Of a DNA stretch of 64,000 nt, positions 8,146-16,860 are shown one piece after another. This stretch comes from Streptomyces sp. Tue6028 (lineage in GTDB: Bacteria; Actinomycetota; Actinomycetes; Streptomycetales; Streptomycetaceae), in assembly GCF_002300165.1 (NCBI RefSeq), contig NZ_MLCE01000019.1, forward strand, positions 1 through 64,000, written 5' to 3'. The translations under genes and the position numbers were made by a program. The stretch's first letter is position 1; every line of letters starts with the position of its first letter. The notes under the pieces are model-generated. The model did not search any database. It was not told the DNA's origin and saw only the letters and a program-made list of their open reading frames with translations.

Positions 8146-8769
8146 TCAGAAGCACTCGTGGCGGCCTTGCCTCAGTTGCACATCGAGGTCCGGGACGTTG
8201 AACGTGGCGGCCGAGACGGCGACCGTGGTGAAGTGCACGTCGGTCAGGAAGACCGAATCCGCCTGCTGGGCGAAGCCGTTGGGATCGAAGAACCGGGAGT
8301 TGCGGTCCCCCCGGCTGATCGGGCCCTTGCTGACCGCTCCCGTCGCCACGCCGATGTCGAGGCCGTCGAAATTCGCCTGACTGCTCGACAGGGCTGTCGC
8401 GTCGAGGAACAGGTTCTTCGCTTCGACCCGACTGTGATCGCCACCGGTGATCTTCAGCGTGTACGGGCCCAGGACCGGGATCGTGACCACCACGGACTGG
8501 CACAGCCCACTGATCTCCGCATGGCTGGCGCCGGTGACGACGACCGGCACGAGGGTGCCCTTCTTGGTCACGTCCACCGTGCCGTAGATGGCCAGACCTC
8601 GGACGGCCAGAGTGTCCAGGGCCACCTGGAACTTCTGGCCGGAGATGAGGAACGACACGGCCAGCGCTCCTTGGGCCATGGCGATGCCGAGGGCCGCGGC
8701 AGCCACGGCACTCGGGACGAGAATGCAGGCGAAGCGCTTCCAGGAGGTCCTGCCTGCACTGCGCAGCAT
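8146..8769 (-). CDS. DUF6230 family exported protein
   Basis: The start at ATG 8769 is preferred over ATG 8787 because GGAGGAG lies 5 bases upstream of it; the product is 207 aa. A signal-like hydrophobic segment (ACILVPSAVAAAALGIAMA) leads into SFLISGQKFQVALDTLAVRG, typical of DUF6230, followed by a beta-rich region. Such proteins have at times been labelled cholesterol esterase without clear catalytic evidence; no Ser-His-Asp motif is seen here. It is the first gene of a three-gene minus-strand operon with DUF6114. Conserved cysteines (SGLCQSVVV and RHECF) may form a disulfide. Confidence 0.85.
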   Translation of the reverse strand: MLRSAGRTSWKRFACILVPSAVAAAALGIAMAQGALAVSFLISGQKFQVALDTLAVRGLAIYGTVDVTKKGTLVPVVVTGASHAEISGLCQSVVVTIPVLGPYTLKITGGDHSRVEAKNLFLDATALSSSQANFDGLDIGVATGAVSKGPISRGDRNSRFFDPNGFAQQADSVFLTDVHFTTVAVSAATFNVPDLDVQLRQGRHECF

Positions 8770-9162
8770 CCCGTCTCCTCCGCTCATACGTGGGCTCGCC
8801 GATGCCGGACAGGGGTAGGCGACGTCTCTCTAGTGGCGGATCCTAGGCTTCCGGACGGGGCAGCCGACGGTACGTCAGGTCGGCCGGACGGGTGAGTCGC
8901 CTTCTGTTGCACCATCCGGAGGACACGCGACGCGGTGCTGCCGTCGACATCTCCGAGCTGCCGGACACGGCCGAGTGGGCGGCCTGTCGTCGACGGCCGA
9001 GGGCGCTTCCTGGGCAGCGTCCGGCGGTTTCCCGCCGGGGCGCGGACGATGGGGCCGGCTCAGGAGGGTTTCCTCCCGGGCCGGCCCTTCGTCGTGTCCG
9101 AGGTGTCGCCCCGCGTGGCGGTGTAGTCCGCGCGGGCCGTGATCACCCGATTGTCGATCGCG
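8770..9162. other. Intergenic region upstream of the DUF6230 operon
   Basis: These 393 bases separate the DUF6230 start from the end of the multicopper oxidase. Short open frames here lack ribosome sites and codon bias. A minus-strand TAGGAT (8840-8845) is a possible -10 for the DUF6230 operon, but no convincing -35 is seen. Nothing else is recognised. Confidence 0.4.
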
Positions 9163-11046
9163 TCAGTCGCCGGCCGGGACGATCGTCCAGGGGCGCATCA
9201 GGTCGTCGTCCTCGTGCTCGAGGAGGTGGCAGTGGTGGATGTACGTCGCCGGGAGCTTGGCGCCGCTTCCCGGGATCGACGCGATCTCATCCGTCGGCGG
9301 GACGAATTCCTGGATGATGATTCTGGTCACCATCTGCGCGGGGGCCTTGACCGTGTCCTTGTAGGACAGCGCTTCGTCCGGGTCCGGGGGAATCGGCGGG
9401 CCGGTGAAGTAGTCGGCCACGGCCGGGTGGTCCTCCGCTTTGCGGCCGCCGTCGATCCACTTGTCGTAGTCCTTCTGGTAGGCGGCCGCGTCGAACGGCT
9501 GCCTGTCCAGTACCTGGAAGTTGACGAGGTGGACATGCATCGGGTGGGCGTCGTGATTGGGATTGATGTACTCCCAGATCTCGGTCGAGCCCTCCTTGAT
9601 GAAGTCCTGCGACGGCTCCATGTAGGGCACCGCGTTGAACGTCATCGTCCTGAAGAGCTCGTGCTGGTACACGACCCATTGCCGTCGGCGGGTGTGCGGT
9701 TTCGGCTTGATGGCCGGGACCGACTGCAGCTTGAGTTTCTCGGGTGGCGTCGACCTGTCCCTTCCGGACAGTGGCTTGCGGACCCGGAATCGCATGATCT
9801 CCGCGATTTCCGGTCCGCAGCCGGTGATGCCGGGGAAGTGGACCTGCGTCCCCGGGTAGTTCGTCAACGTGACATCTTTGTTCGGGGGAATGTGAGTGAA
9901 GTCGACGATCAGGTCGTACCGCTCGGCCGGACTGATCAGGAAGTCCAGCATCTGCAACGGAGCACGGAGGCCACCGTCCGTGCCGATCAGCCAGAACGGC
10001 AGTTGCGGCTGCGGAAGTACATCCCTGGGAACGTCGAACCTCAGCCGCCAGAATCGCTCGTTCGAAGCGTTGAGAATGCGCAGTCGGTAGCGTCGCGGCT
10101 CGACGTCCAGGTAGGGGTAGGCCTTCCCGTTGACGACCGGGGTGTCCTCGCCTTCCCTGTCGACCATGGTGTAGGCGAGCGAGCCGTTCGCGTTGAAGGT
10201 CCGGTCCTGCAGGATGAGGGGGACCTCGAATTCACCTCGCGGCAGCCCGAGCCGCTCGTCGGCGGGATCACGGATGAAGTAGAGACCGGCAAGTCCCGCA
10301 TAGACGTTGAGAGCGCTCATCCCCATGGCGTGATCGTGATACCAGAGCATGCACGAATGGTCGTGGTTGGTGTAGGCGTAGATCGCTTCGTTGGGCTTGA
10401 CCCGGCCCGGCTCCAGGGTGGTGTAGCCCTCGGCGTGAAAGCCCTTCGGGCTGAACGACTGCTCCGGCAGACCGTCGGACTGCGGTGCGGTGTAACCGCC
10501 GTGCTGGTGCACGACGTTCCACACGTTGATGTCGTCGGGGAACTGCGGCATGTACTCGTAGGGAGGCGGAGGGATCGGGGCGACGACGGGCTTCTTGTCG
10601 CGAATCATGTCGATCACGGGCTGGAACATGTGGGTGGTCGGCAGGTCGTTGCGGTACTTGACGACCGTCGGGCGGTCCCTGATCGTCTCGAAAGTCGGCC
10701 CGAGATAGCCCATGCCGATCGGCTCGTGGGGGTGGTGCGGATCCGTGGCCCAGTAACCCCACACGGGCGATGGAGCGAGATCCCGGTGGAAGCGCCACGA
10801 CCCCTGCCGCATCGTGAACTCGTAGTAGTCGGCGCCCGGATAGGCGGACGGGTCCGGGACGGCCGTCGACGGTCTGGGCAGCGGGTCGACGAACTTCGTC
10901 AGCGAAGGGGTGTTGACCGCCTGGTCGTCACACCCTGCCGGCGGGTGAGCCGGCATCGCGTACGCCCGTGCCCCCAGGACACCCCGTGGAAGCATGCCCG
11001 CGGCCCCCATGGCACCGGCCATGAGGAATTTCCTTCGCTCGATCAT
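9163..11046 (-). CDS. CotA-like multicopper oxidase, probable Tat-exported laccase/bilirubin-oxidase type
   Basis: The 627-aa product starts MIERRKFLMAGAMGAAG, a twin-arginine signal (RRKFLM). All copper motifs are present: HQHGG (about residue 178), WYHDHAMG (about 235), HPMHVH (about 500) and HCHLLEHE (605-612), with type-1 copper ligands C606 and H611. Length and motif order match the CotA / phenoxazinone-synthase group that oxidises phenols and anilines with O2. In an ungapped reading against CotA the axial position is Leu616, not Met; Met617 follows. The substrate is unknown. The A/T-rich upstream region probably holds its promoter. Confidence 0.92.
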   Translation of the reverse strand: MIERRKFLMAGAMGAAGMLPRGVLGARAYAMPAHPPAGCDDQAVNTPSLTKFVDPLPRPSTAVPDPSAYPGADYYEFTMRQGSWRFHRDLAPSPVWGYWATDPHHPHEPIGMGYLGPTFETIRDRPTVVKYRNDLPTTHMFQPVIDMIRDKKPVVAPIPPPPYEYMPQFPDDINVWNVVHQHGGYTAPQSDGLPEQSFSPKGFHAEGYTTLEPGRVKPNEAIYAYTNHDHSCMLWYHDHAMGMSALNVYAGLAGLYFIRDPADERLGLPRGEFEVPLILQDRTFNANGSLAYTMVDREGEDTPVVNGKAYPYLDVEPRRYRLRILNASNERFWRLRFDVPRDVLPQPQLPFWLIGTDGGLRAPLQMLDFLISPAERYDLIVDFTHIPPNKDVTLTNYPGTQVHFPGITGCGPEIAEIMRFRVRKPLSGRDRSTPPEKLKLQSVPAIKPKPHTRRRQWVVYQHELFRTMTFNAVPYMEPSQDFIKEGSTEIWEYINPNHDAHPMHVHLVNFQVLDRQPFDAAAYQKDYDKWIDGGRKAEDHPAVADYFTGPPIPPDPDEALSYKDTVKAPAQMVTRIIIQEFVPPTDEIASIPGSGAKLPATYIHHCHLLEHEDDDLMRPWTIVPAGD

Positions 11047-11339
11047 CGTCTCCAGCTCTCCCTCGCCTCATGCGACGGTCAAGGGATACAGGGCTGGTTC
11101 GAAACACCGCCGAAGCGCACCGGTCCGGTCCGGGAAAAGCCACTCATTGAGCCGATCTCGACTCCAATTCCATATACATCGACATTGGGACCCGAGTAAT
11201 TTGGAATGGGAACCTGATAATTATCGACAACCCTCATCGGATTTATCTGCGTTTTGTATGAGCCGGTAGGTATTTTTCTTTGCTGTCGGCGGAGGTCGGC
11301 TGCCGACCGGTCGGCGGTCGCCTGTCACCCACACGCGGG
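11047..11339. other. Intergenic region with an A/T-rich segment
   Basis: The 293 bases contain no gene. Positions 11155-11285 are strikingly A/T-rich for this genome and include CCATATACATCG, GATAATTATCG and TATTTTTCTTT. This is probably the promoter region of the minus-strand oxidase. TATCTGCGTTTTGTA (11244-11258) is a near copy of 6158-6172. Confidence 0.45.
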
Positions 11340-11819
11340 TCAGGGCAGTGCCGGGCCGCCCGTCGGGTCCGTGCCGCCCTGAGTCGCGCGGCTGCGTTGT
11401 TCGGCCCACTGGCGGAGTTCCTCGTCGCCCACCTGCTCGATCGCGGCGAGCAGCTCCCGGCGGGCCGTCTCGTCCCGGTCGGCCTCCGGCAGGAGCCGGT
11501 AGCGGTTGACTGCCCGGCGGAGGGTCTCGCGGGACTGTGACGCGAGGACGTAGCGCGGGCCGTGTGCGAAGACCTGGCGGAATCCGGTGAAGAACAGAGC
11601 CCCGCCCGCGATGATCGCCGTCAGCCAGGCCGGGGCGTGCAGGCCCGCCGCGACCACCGTCGCCGAGGACGTCGCCAGGGCTCCCAGTTCGGACACGCGG
11701 TACCACAGGCGCGCCGAGTCGCGGACCCTCTCGTAGAAGGCCAACTCGCCCAGGGCCAGGGCGAGTACCGGATCGGGGGCTTCGGACCAGGCGATGGCGT
11801 CTGGCGGCTGTCGGCGCAT
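11340..11819 (-). CDS. DUF4231/SLATT-like two-helix membrane protein
   Basis: The 159-aa product, read from ATG 11819, begins MRRQPPDAIAWSEAPDPVL. A helical segment (ALALGELAFYERVRDSARLW) precedes two transmembrane helices (ELGALATSSATVVAAGLHA and WLTAIIAGGALFFTGF) and a long basic helical tail (QSRETLRRAVNRYRLLPE). This layout matches DUF4231, a SLATT-like family suspected of forming membrane channels in conflict or nucleotide-signalling systems; that role is known only by family analogy. No effector partner is seen next to it. The start is uncertain: GAGGA lies 12 bases upstream. Confidence 0.65.
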   Translation of the reverse strand: MRRQPPDAIAWSEAPDPVLALALGELAFYERVRDSARLWYRVSELGALATSSATVVAAGLHAPAWLTAIIAGGALFFTGFRQVFAHGPRYVLASQSRETLRRAVNRYRLLPEADRDETARRELLAAIEQVGDEELRQWAEQRSRATQGGTDPTGGPALP

Positions 11820-11990
11820 GGGTACATGGTGTCCTCGTGCCGCCCCACGGGAAACACCTCCCGTGCCCTCACGCACCGGGAACCCCGCGGCGAGGTCACC
11901 ATCGGGGCACGCGACGGCCGCACCGCGTCGCCGCAGACGTCGGCCGCGCCATCACCGCACACACCGTCACCGCAGGCGTCGACCGCACCG

Positions 11991-12542
11991 TCACCGCACG
12001 CGCCGGGGCTCCCGGGTCAACACGTACGACTCCCCCGCGAGTCGGATCCGGTCGTCGCCGTCCACGTGGCAGCCCAGGCGTGCCGGAAGGCCGCGGAGAT
12101 AGGCGACGGCGGGGGCGGTGAGGCGGATCCTGCCGTCGCCGAGCTGCGTGATGCCCTCGGGTGCGTCGAGCGCGGCGAACCAGGCGGCGTGCTCCCGGCG
12201 CACCTGCGCGGTGTACGTGCCGTCGCGGTCTGTCTCCTGTTCCAGGGCGAACAGGACGTCCCCGTAACGGGCGTGGTCGAGCACCGCGCGCACCGCCTCG
12301 ACCACGTCCGGCAGGCCGGTGCCCACCTCATCGGTGGCGAAGACGCGGACACCGGGGCGGACCCGGGCGTACGCGGACCAGGCCCCCGCGCGGGACGGGA
12401 TGACGTAGCCGACCGGGAACCCTCCCGGGAGCCCGTCGTCCACGCAGACGTACACGATCTCCGCGACGTCGCTCCGCTCCTGCGTGAGGAACAGCCCCCG
12501 CCGCTTCAGCTGACCCGTGAGGGACCGGTCGATGACGGTCAC
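11991..12542 (-). CDS. Uncharacterised protein, divergent from a SARP regulator
   Basis: The start is set at GTG 12542, with GGAAGGA about 8 bases upstream, giving 183 aa. The N-terminus reads VTVIDRSLTGQLKRRGLFL, followed by a mixed alpha/beta protein with no membrane segment and no motif I recognise. It is transcribed away from the large SARP gene with 130 bp between them, so the two may share a regulatory region. The region upstream of the neighbouring DUF4231-like gene (11820-11990) carries three copies of TCACCGCA. Confidence 0.6.
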   Translation of the reverse strand: MTVIDRSLTGQLKRRGLFLTQERSDVAEIVYVCVDDGLPGGFPVGYVIPSRAGAWSAYARVRPGVRVFATDEVGTGLPDVVEAVRAVLDHARYGDVLFALEQETDRDGTYTAQVRREHAAWFAALDAPEGITQLGDGRIRLTAPAVAYLRGLPARLGCHVDGDDRIRLAGESYVLTREPRRVR

Positions 12543-12672
12543 GTTCGTGTTCCTTCCTCGTCGGGAGGCGGCGGCCGTTCCCCCGGTCCACGGCCGCCGC
12601 ACTTGCACACCCTCGCGGAAGACGCTGCAATGCCGGTGAAATTCTGATGATGCGCGGAGCGGAGGCCTCGGG

Positions 12673-15594
12673 GTGGGCTCGGAATCCCGTCGACGGTTAC
12701 GACTCGCGGTGCTCGGGCCGATGCGGGCCTGGCGCGACGGCGGACAGCTGGCCCTCGGGCCCGTCCGGCAGCAGGCCGTGCTGGCCGCGCTGGCGCTGCG
12801 TCCGGGACTCCTGGTGAGCCGCGAGCAGTTGCTCGACGGAGTCTGGGGGGAGAGCCCGCCGCAGTCCGGCCGCAAAGTACTGCCCAGCTACGTCTACGGG
12901 TTGCGGCAGACGCTCGACGAGAGCGGCACCGCTCCGGCGGACTCGCTGATCCGCGGGGAGCGGGGCGGATACCGCCTCGTCGTCGACGGGGTCCGGCTCG
13001 ATGTGGCGGAGCTGGCCGAGCGGGTCGACGAGGCCCAGCGGGCGAAGGCGTCCGGCGACCCGGCGACGGCGGCGGACCGGCTGTCGGCGGCTCTCGCCCT
13101 GTTCGACGGCGAGCCGCTCGCCGGACTGCCGGGACCGTACGCCGACGCCGAGCGGCAGCGGCTGCTGGCACGCCTGCGCACGGTTCGGCTGGAACGGCTC
13201 GAATGCCTCGTCCTGACGGGCCGGTTCGCCGAAGCCCTGGACGAGCTCGCCGCCCTGTCCGCGGCCGATCCGGCCGACGAGTCGCTGGTGGCGCTGCGCA
13301 TGCGTGCCCTGTACGGCAGCGAACGTCAGGCGGAGGCGCTGGGCGTCTACCAGGACATGCGCGGGCGGTTGCGCGAGGAGCTCGGCGTCGACCCCGGTGA
13401 CGAGCTCCGCCGCGTGCACGAAGCGGTGCTGCGCCGGGACGACGAACGTCTCCTCGGCCCGGCCGCGGCCCCCACCACCGACGTACCCGGTGCGGCACGG
13501 CAGGTCTCCTCGCCCCGCCGCACGGTCAACGACCTGCCGGGCGACTCGGGCCGGCTGATCGGCCGGGACAGCGAGCTGGCGCAGCTGATCGCGCCGGCCG
13601 CGCCCGGGTCCGTATCGGTCGTCACGGTGGACGGTACGGCCGGGGTCGGCAAGACCGCGCTCGTCGTGCGCGCGGCCCGCGAGCTCAGCGGCCACCACCC
13701 GGACGGCTGCCTGTTCGTGGACCTGCACGCGCACAGCGCGCAGCGGCGGCAGGCGCCGGAGCGGGCCCTGCAGCGGCTGCTGCGCAGCCTCGGCGCGGCG
13801 AGCGGTGAGCTGCCGGGCGACCTCGAGGAGCTCACCGCCGCCTGGCGCGCGGCGACCAGCCCGCTGCGGCTGCTCCTCGTGCTGGACGACGCCCTCGATG
13901 CCGACCAGGTAAGGCCGCTGCTGCCCGCGGGGGCGGGCAGCAGAGTACTGGTGGCCGGCCGGCGGCGGCTCGCGGAACTGGACGCCGACCGCCGGGTCAC
14001 CCTGGAGCCCCTGGAGAGCGGGGACGCGGTGTCGCTGCTCACCCACCTCATCGGAGCGGAACGCGCGAGCGGGGAGCCGGAGGCGACGCGGCGGCTGGTC
14101 GGACTGTGCGACGGGCTGCCGCTGGCGCTGCGCATCGCGGGGTCGCGGCTGCAGAACCGCCGCTCCTGGACGGTGGAGTACCTGGTGGGCCGCATGGCGG
14201 GCGACGAGCACCGGCTCGGTGAACTCAGCGTCGGGGACCGCAGCGTGGAGGCGGCCTTCCGCCTGTCGTACGACCAGCTCACGCCCGGGCAGCAGCGCGG
14301 GTTCCGCGCCCTCGGTGCGGCGCCGACGGTCGAGTTCGACGTGCTGACGGTGGCGGCCGTGCTCGACGCGCCGCCCCGCGACACCGAGCGGGTCCTGGAG
14401 AGCCTGGTCGACACGAGCCTGTTGCAGGAGCCGCGGCCGGGCCGCTACCGGCTGCACGACCTGGTCCGCGTGCACGCGCGGCGGGTCGCCGAGGCCGTGC
14501 CCGACGAGGCCGCCGCGGCGCGCAGCGCCGCGTACCGGCTCTTCCTCGACGCGGGCCGGATCACCAGCGACTGGGGCCGTACCGGTTTCCCCACCGGGCC
14601 GCGGCCCTCCGGCGCGCCGTTCGGCACCTGGCAGGACGCCGAGGCCTGGCTGGACGCGGCCGGCGGGGAGCTGCCCGACGTCGTCGCGCACGCCGCGGCC
14701 CACGGCGAGGCCGACTTCGCCTGCTGGATCGCGGAGGCGTTGTGCGACTACTTCGTGCGGCGGGGCCGCTACCAGGAGGGCCGGACGGCGCTGGAGATCG
14801 CGCTCGCGCGGATCGACGAGGCCGGCGATCCGCGCATGTCCCAGGCCCTGCGGAACTGCCTGGGCTACATCTGTGTCCACCAGCGCCGGTACCCACAGGC
14901 CCGCGCCTGCTTCATGGAGGCGCTGGAGATCGGCCGGCGTGACCCCGACCCGCACGAGAAGGCCCGTTCCCTCACCGGGCTGGGGGCTCTCGACCTGAGT
15001 CTGGGGGACGGTGACGGCGCTGTTCGCCATGCCGCGGAGGGGGCGGAGCTGGCCGAGCGGCTGGGCAGCGACTGGGTCGCCTCGATGGCGCTCGTCATCC
15101 TCGGGCTCACCCACTACTTCGGCCGACGCGACGAGGAGGCGCTGGCCTGCTTCGCCGCCGCCCGGACCCACGCCGAGCGGGACGGCAGACCGCGCATGCT
15201 CGGCAGGCCCCTGAGCTGCGCCGCGGACGTCCACCTGCGGCTCGGCGAGCACGGTGAGGCCAAGCGCATGCTCCGCCGGGCGGTCGGCCTGGTCGAGCAG
15301 GCCGGGGACGTCTTCCTGTGCGCGCGCAGCCTGACCCGGCTGGGCACGGCGGAGCAGGCCGAGGGCGACCCGGACGCGGCCGTCGCCCTCCACCACCAGG
15401 CCCTGCGTCAGCACGCGCTGCTGTCCCCCCTCACGGAACCCAGCTACGACTGGCTGGAGATGGACATCCGTTCCCGCCTGGGCCAGGCCTATCTGGCGAC
15501 GGGTCGCGTCCATGAGGCGAGGCAGCAGTTCCAGCACGTGCTCGCCGTCCACGCCGCCCACGCGCACGGAGCCGGACGCGCGGGCGGCGTCTGA
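12673..15594 (+). CDS. Large AfsR/SARP-family regulator with NB-ARC and TPR domains
   Basis: GTG 12673 has GGAGG 7 bases upstream and gives 973 aa. Order: OmpR-type winged helix (LRLAVLGPMRAWRDG to about residue 95), bacterial transcriptional activation domain (LDVAELAERVDEAQRAK to about 255), NB-ARC ATPase with Walker A GTAGVGKT (about 320) and LLLVLDDALD (Walker B), winged-helix/linker, then TPR repeats to the C-terminus. Such proteins bind direct repeats and activate antibiotic genes when ATP-bound. It converges on the cyclodipeptide/P450 genes, 78 bp apart, so it is a candidate activator of that cluster. It is distinct from the AfsR orthologue at 54986. Confidence 0.9.
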   Translation: MGSESRRRLRLAVLGPMRAWRDGGQLALGPVRQQAVLAALALRPGLLVSREQLLDGVWGESPPQSGRKVLPSYVYGLRQTLDESGTAPADSLIRGERGGYRLVVDGVRLDVAELAERVDEAQRAKASGDPATAADRLSAALALFDGEPLAGLPGPYADAERQRLLARLRTVRLERLECLVLTGRFAEALDELAALSAADPADESLVALRMRALYGSERQAEALGVYQDMRGRLREELGVDPGDELRRVHEAVLRRDDERLLGPAAAPTTDVPGAARQVSSPRRTVNDLPGDSGRLIGRDSELAQLIAPAAPGSVSVVTVDGTAGVGKTALVVRAARELSGHHPDGCLFVDLHAHSAQRRQAPERALQRLLRSLGAASGELPGDLEELTAAWRAATSPLRLLLVLDDALDADQVRPLLPAGAGSRVLVAGRRRLAELDADRRVTLEPLESGDAVSLLTHLIGAERASGEPEATRRLVGLCDGLPLALRIAGSRLQNRRSWTVEYLVGRMAGDEHRLGELSVGDRSVEAAFRLSYDQLTPGQQRGFRALGAAPTVEFDVLTVAAVLDAPPRDTERVLESLVDTSLLQEPRPGRYRLHDLVRVHARRVAEAVPDEAAAARSAAYRLFLDAGRITSDWGRTGFPTGPRPSGAPFGTWQDAEAWLDAAGGELPDVVAHAAAHGEADFACWIAEALCDYFVRRGRYQEGRTALEIALARIDEAGDPRMSQALRNCLGYICVHQRRYPQARACFMEALEIGRRDPDPHEKARSLTGLGALDLSLGDGDGAVRHAAEGAELAERLGSDWVASMALVILGLTHYFGRRDEEALACFAAARTHAERDGRPRMLGRPLSCAADVHLRLGEHGEAKRMLRRAVGLVEQAGDVFLCARSLTRLGTAEQAEGDPDAAVALHHQALRQHALLSPLTEPSYDWLEMDIRSRLGQAYLATGRVHEARQQFQHVLAVHAAHAHGAGRAGGV

Positions 15595-15601
15595 ATCCCT
15601 A

Positions 15602-15664
15602 GGGCGGGCGGAGGCGACACCGCACGCCGGCCGGGGACCGCCCGCCCTTCGGGCCCCGGCCGGC
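15602..15664. terminator. Nested GC hairpins between converging genes
   Basis: Two alternative perfect stems overlap: 10 bp (15602-15611 with 15638-15647) and 11 bp (15626-15636 with 15654-15664). They fill the gap between the SARP stop and the P450 stop, so a bidirectional terminator is likely. Confidence 0.6.
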
Positions 15665-15672
15665 GTCGTCCG

Positions 15673-16860
15673 TCACCACATCGCCGGCAACCGCTCCGGG
15701 ATGCGTTTCATGAATCCGGTGCGCCAGACCAACTGCTCGATCGGCACCGCGAGTCGGACGTCGGGCATGCGGGTGAGCACGGCCTCCAGGGCGATCTCCG
15801 CATGGCGCTTGCCCAGTGCGGTGGCCGGGCAGTAGTGGCGTCCGCCGCCGAAGGACAGGTGGGTGGTGCTGTTCTCGCGGGTCAGGTCGGGCCTGAGCGG
15901 GTCGGGGAACTCCTCGGGGTCGAAGTTGGCGCCCTCGACAAGGACCAGGACGAGTTCGCCCTTGCGGACGTCGACGTCGCCGAGCCGTACGTCCTCCAGG
16001 GCGAGTCGGGGCAGTCCGTCGCCGATGGAGAGGTTGATGCGTAGGAGTTCGTCGACGGCGGCCGGGATCCTCTCGGGGTGCTCCGTCACCTCCCGTCGCA
16101 GTCGCGGGTGCTGGAAGAGGGAGACCAGGGCCATGGTCAGGAACCCCGACGTCGAGATGACGCCCGCGCCGAACATCGTCACCCCGACCGTCGCCAGCAT
16201 CTCGTCGGTCAGGTGCGCGTACTCCGGGTCCTCGCGCAGGGCCGCCAGCGCGGACATCAGGCCGGTCGTCGACGGGTCGTCGAGGCGGTCGGTCATGTAC
16301 GCGATGTCCCGGTCCCAGTTCAGGCGGGCGCCGGTGACGGGGCAGGCGGAGTTCATGAACGCGATGTCCAGGCTGCGCATCAGCCGGGGTGCGTCCGCCT
16401 GGGGGATGCCGAGGATGTGGCAGTGCATGCCCGCCGAGTACGGGTCGGTGAAACCGCCGCGCAGGTCCACGGGCGCGCCCTCGGCGAGCAGGGCGTCGAC
16501 CAGTCGGGCCGCGTGCGAGCGCATCCAGTCGGCGAGGCCCTCGCTCTTCGGGTTGAGGGCCTTGAGGACGGCCTTGCGCAGTCCGGCGCCGGTGATGTTG
16601 CCCATGTTGTCGACGACCTCGGGCGGGATCGTCAGGGCGTACTGGCGGGGCACGCCGGGCGCCGAGGTGTCCTTCAGGCTGAAGCGGGCGTCCTCCAGCA
16701 CCTGGGTGCACAGCTCGTAGGACGAGACCAGCCAGGCCTCGTCCCCGGCGATGGTCCGCACCCGGCGCACGGGAGTCGACCCAGGCAACTCGGCTACCTC
16801 GGAGGGGAGTTGATCGCCGCGCCAGGAGAAGGGGAAGTCGAGCAGTTCCTCAGTGGGCAT
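15673..16860 (-). CDS. Cytochrome P450, CYP121 (mycocyclosin synthase)-like
   Basis: The 395-aa product has the heme-thiolate motif FGGGRHYCPA (Cys344) and GAGVIST in the I helix. Against CYP121 of M. tuberculosis (396 aa, recalled), it aligns almost without gaps: pocket residues T77, V82, V83, N85, M86, F168 and W182 keep the same numbers. CYP121 couples the two tyrosines of cyclo(Tyr-Tyr). Two substrate-contact residues differ: Gln385 and Arg386 of CYP121 read Met384 and Lys385 here, and Met62 is Leu. Its ATG lies 11 bp inside the upstream cyclodipeptide synthase gene, matching the CDPS-then-P450 order in mycobacteria. The product may be mycocyclosin or a relative. Confidence 0.93.
   Translation of the reverse strand: MPTEELLDFPFSWRGDQLPSEVAELPGSTPVRRVRTIAGDEAWLVSSYELCTQVLEDARFSLKDTSAPGVPRQYALTIPPEVVDNMGNITGAGLRKAVLKALNPKSEGLADWMRSHAARLVDALLAEGAPVDLRGGFTDPYSAGMHCHILGIPQADAPRLMRSLDIAFMNSACPVTGARLNWDRDIAYMTDRLDDPSTTGLMSALAALREDPEYAHLTDEMLATVGVTMFGAGVISTSGFLTMALVSLFQHPRLRREVTEHPERIPAAVDELLRINLSIGDGLPRLALEDVRLGDVDVRKGELVLVLVEGANFDPEEFPDPLRPDLTRENSTTHLSFGGGRHYCPATALGKRHAEIALEAVLTRMPDVRLAVPIEQLVWRTGFMKRIPERLPAMW

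Noticed and set aside
6893..8769. Calling the DUF6230 proteins cholesterol esterases
   Set aside because: No Ser-His-Asp motif or lipase GxSxG is present; the label seems to be a legacy annotation.
8892..9317. Plus-strand frames upstream of the DUF6230 operon and antisense to the oxidase end
   Set aside because: No ribosome site, Arg/Gly-rich composition, and it runs antisense to conserved copper-site codons.
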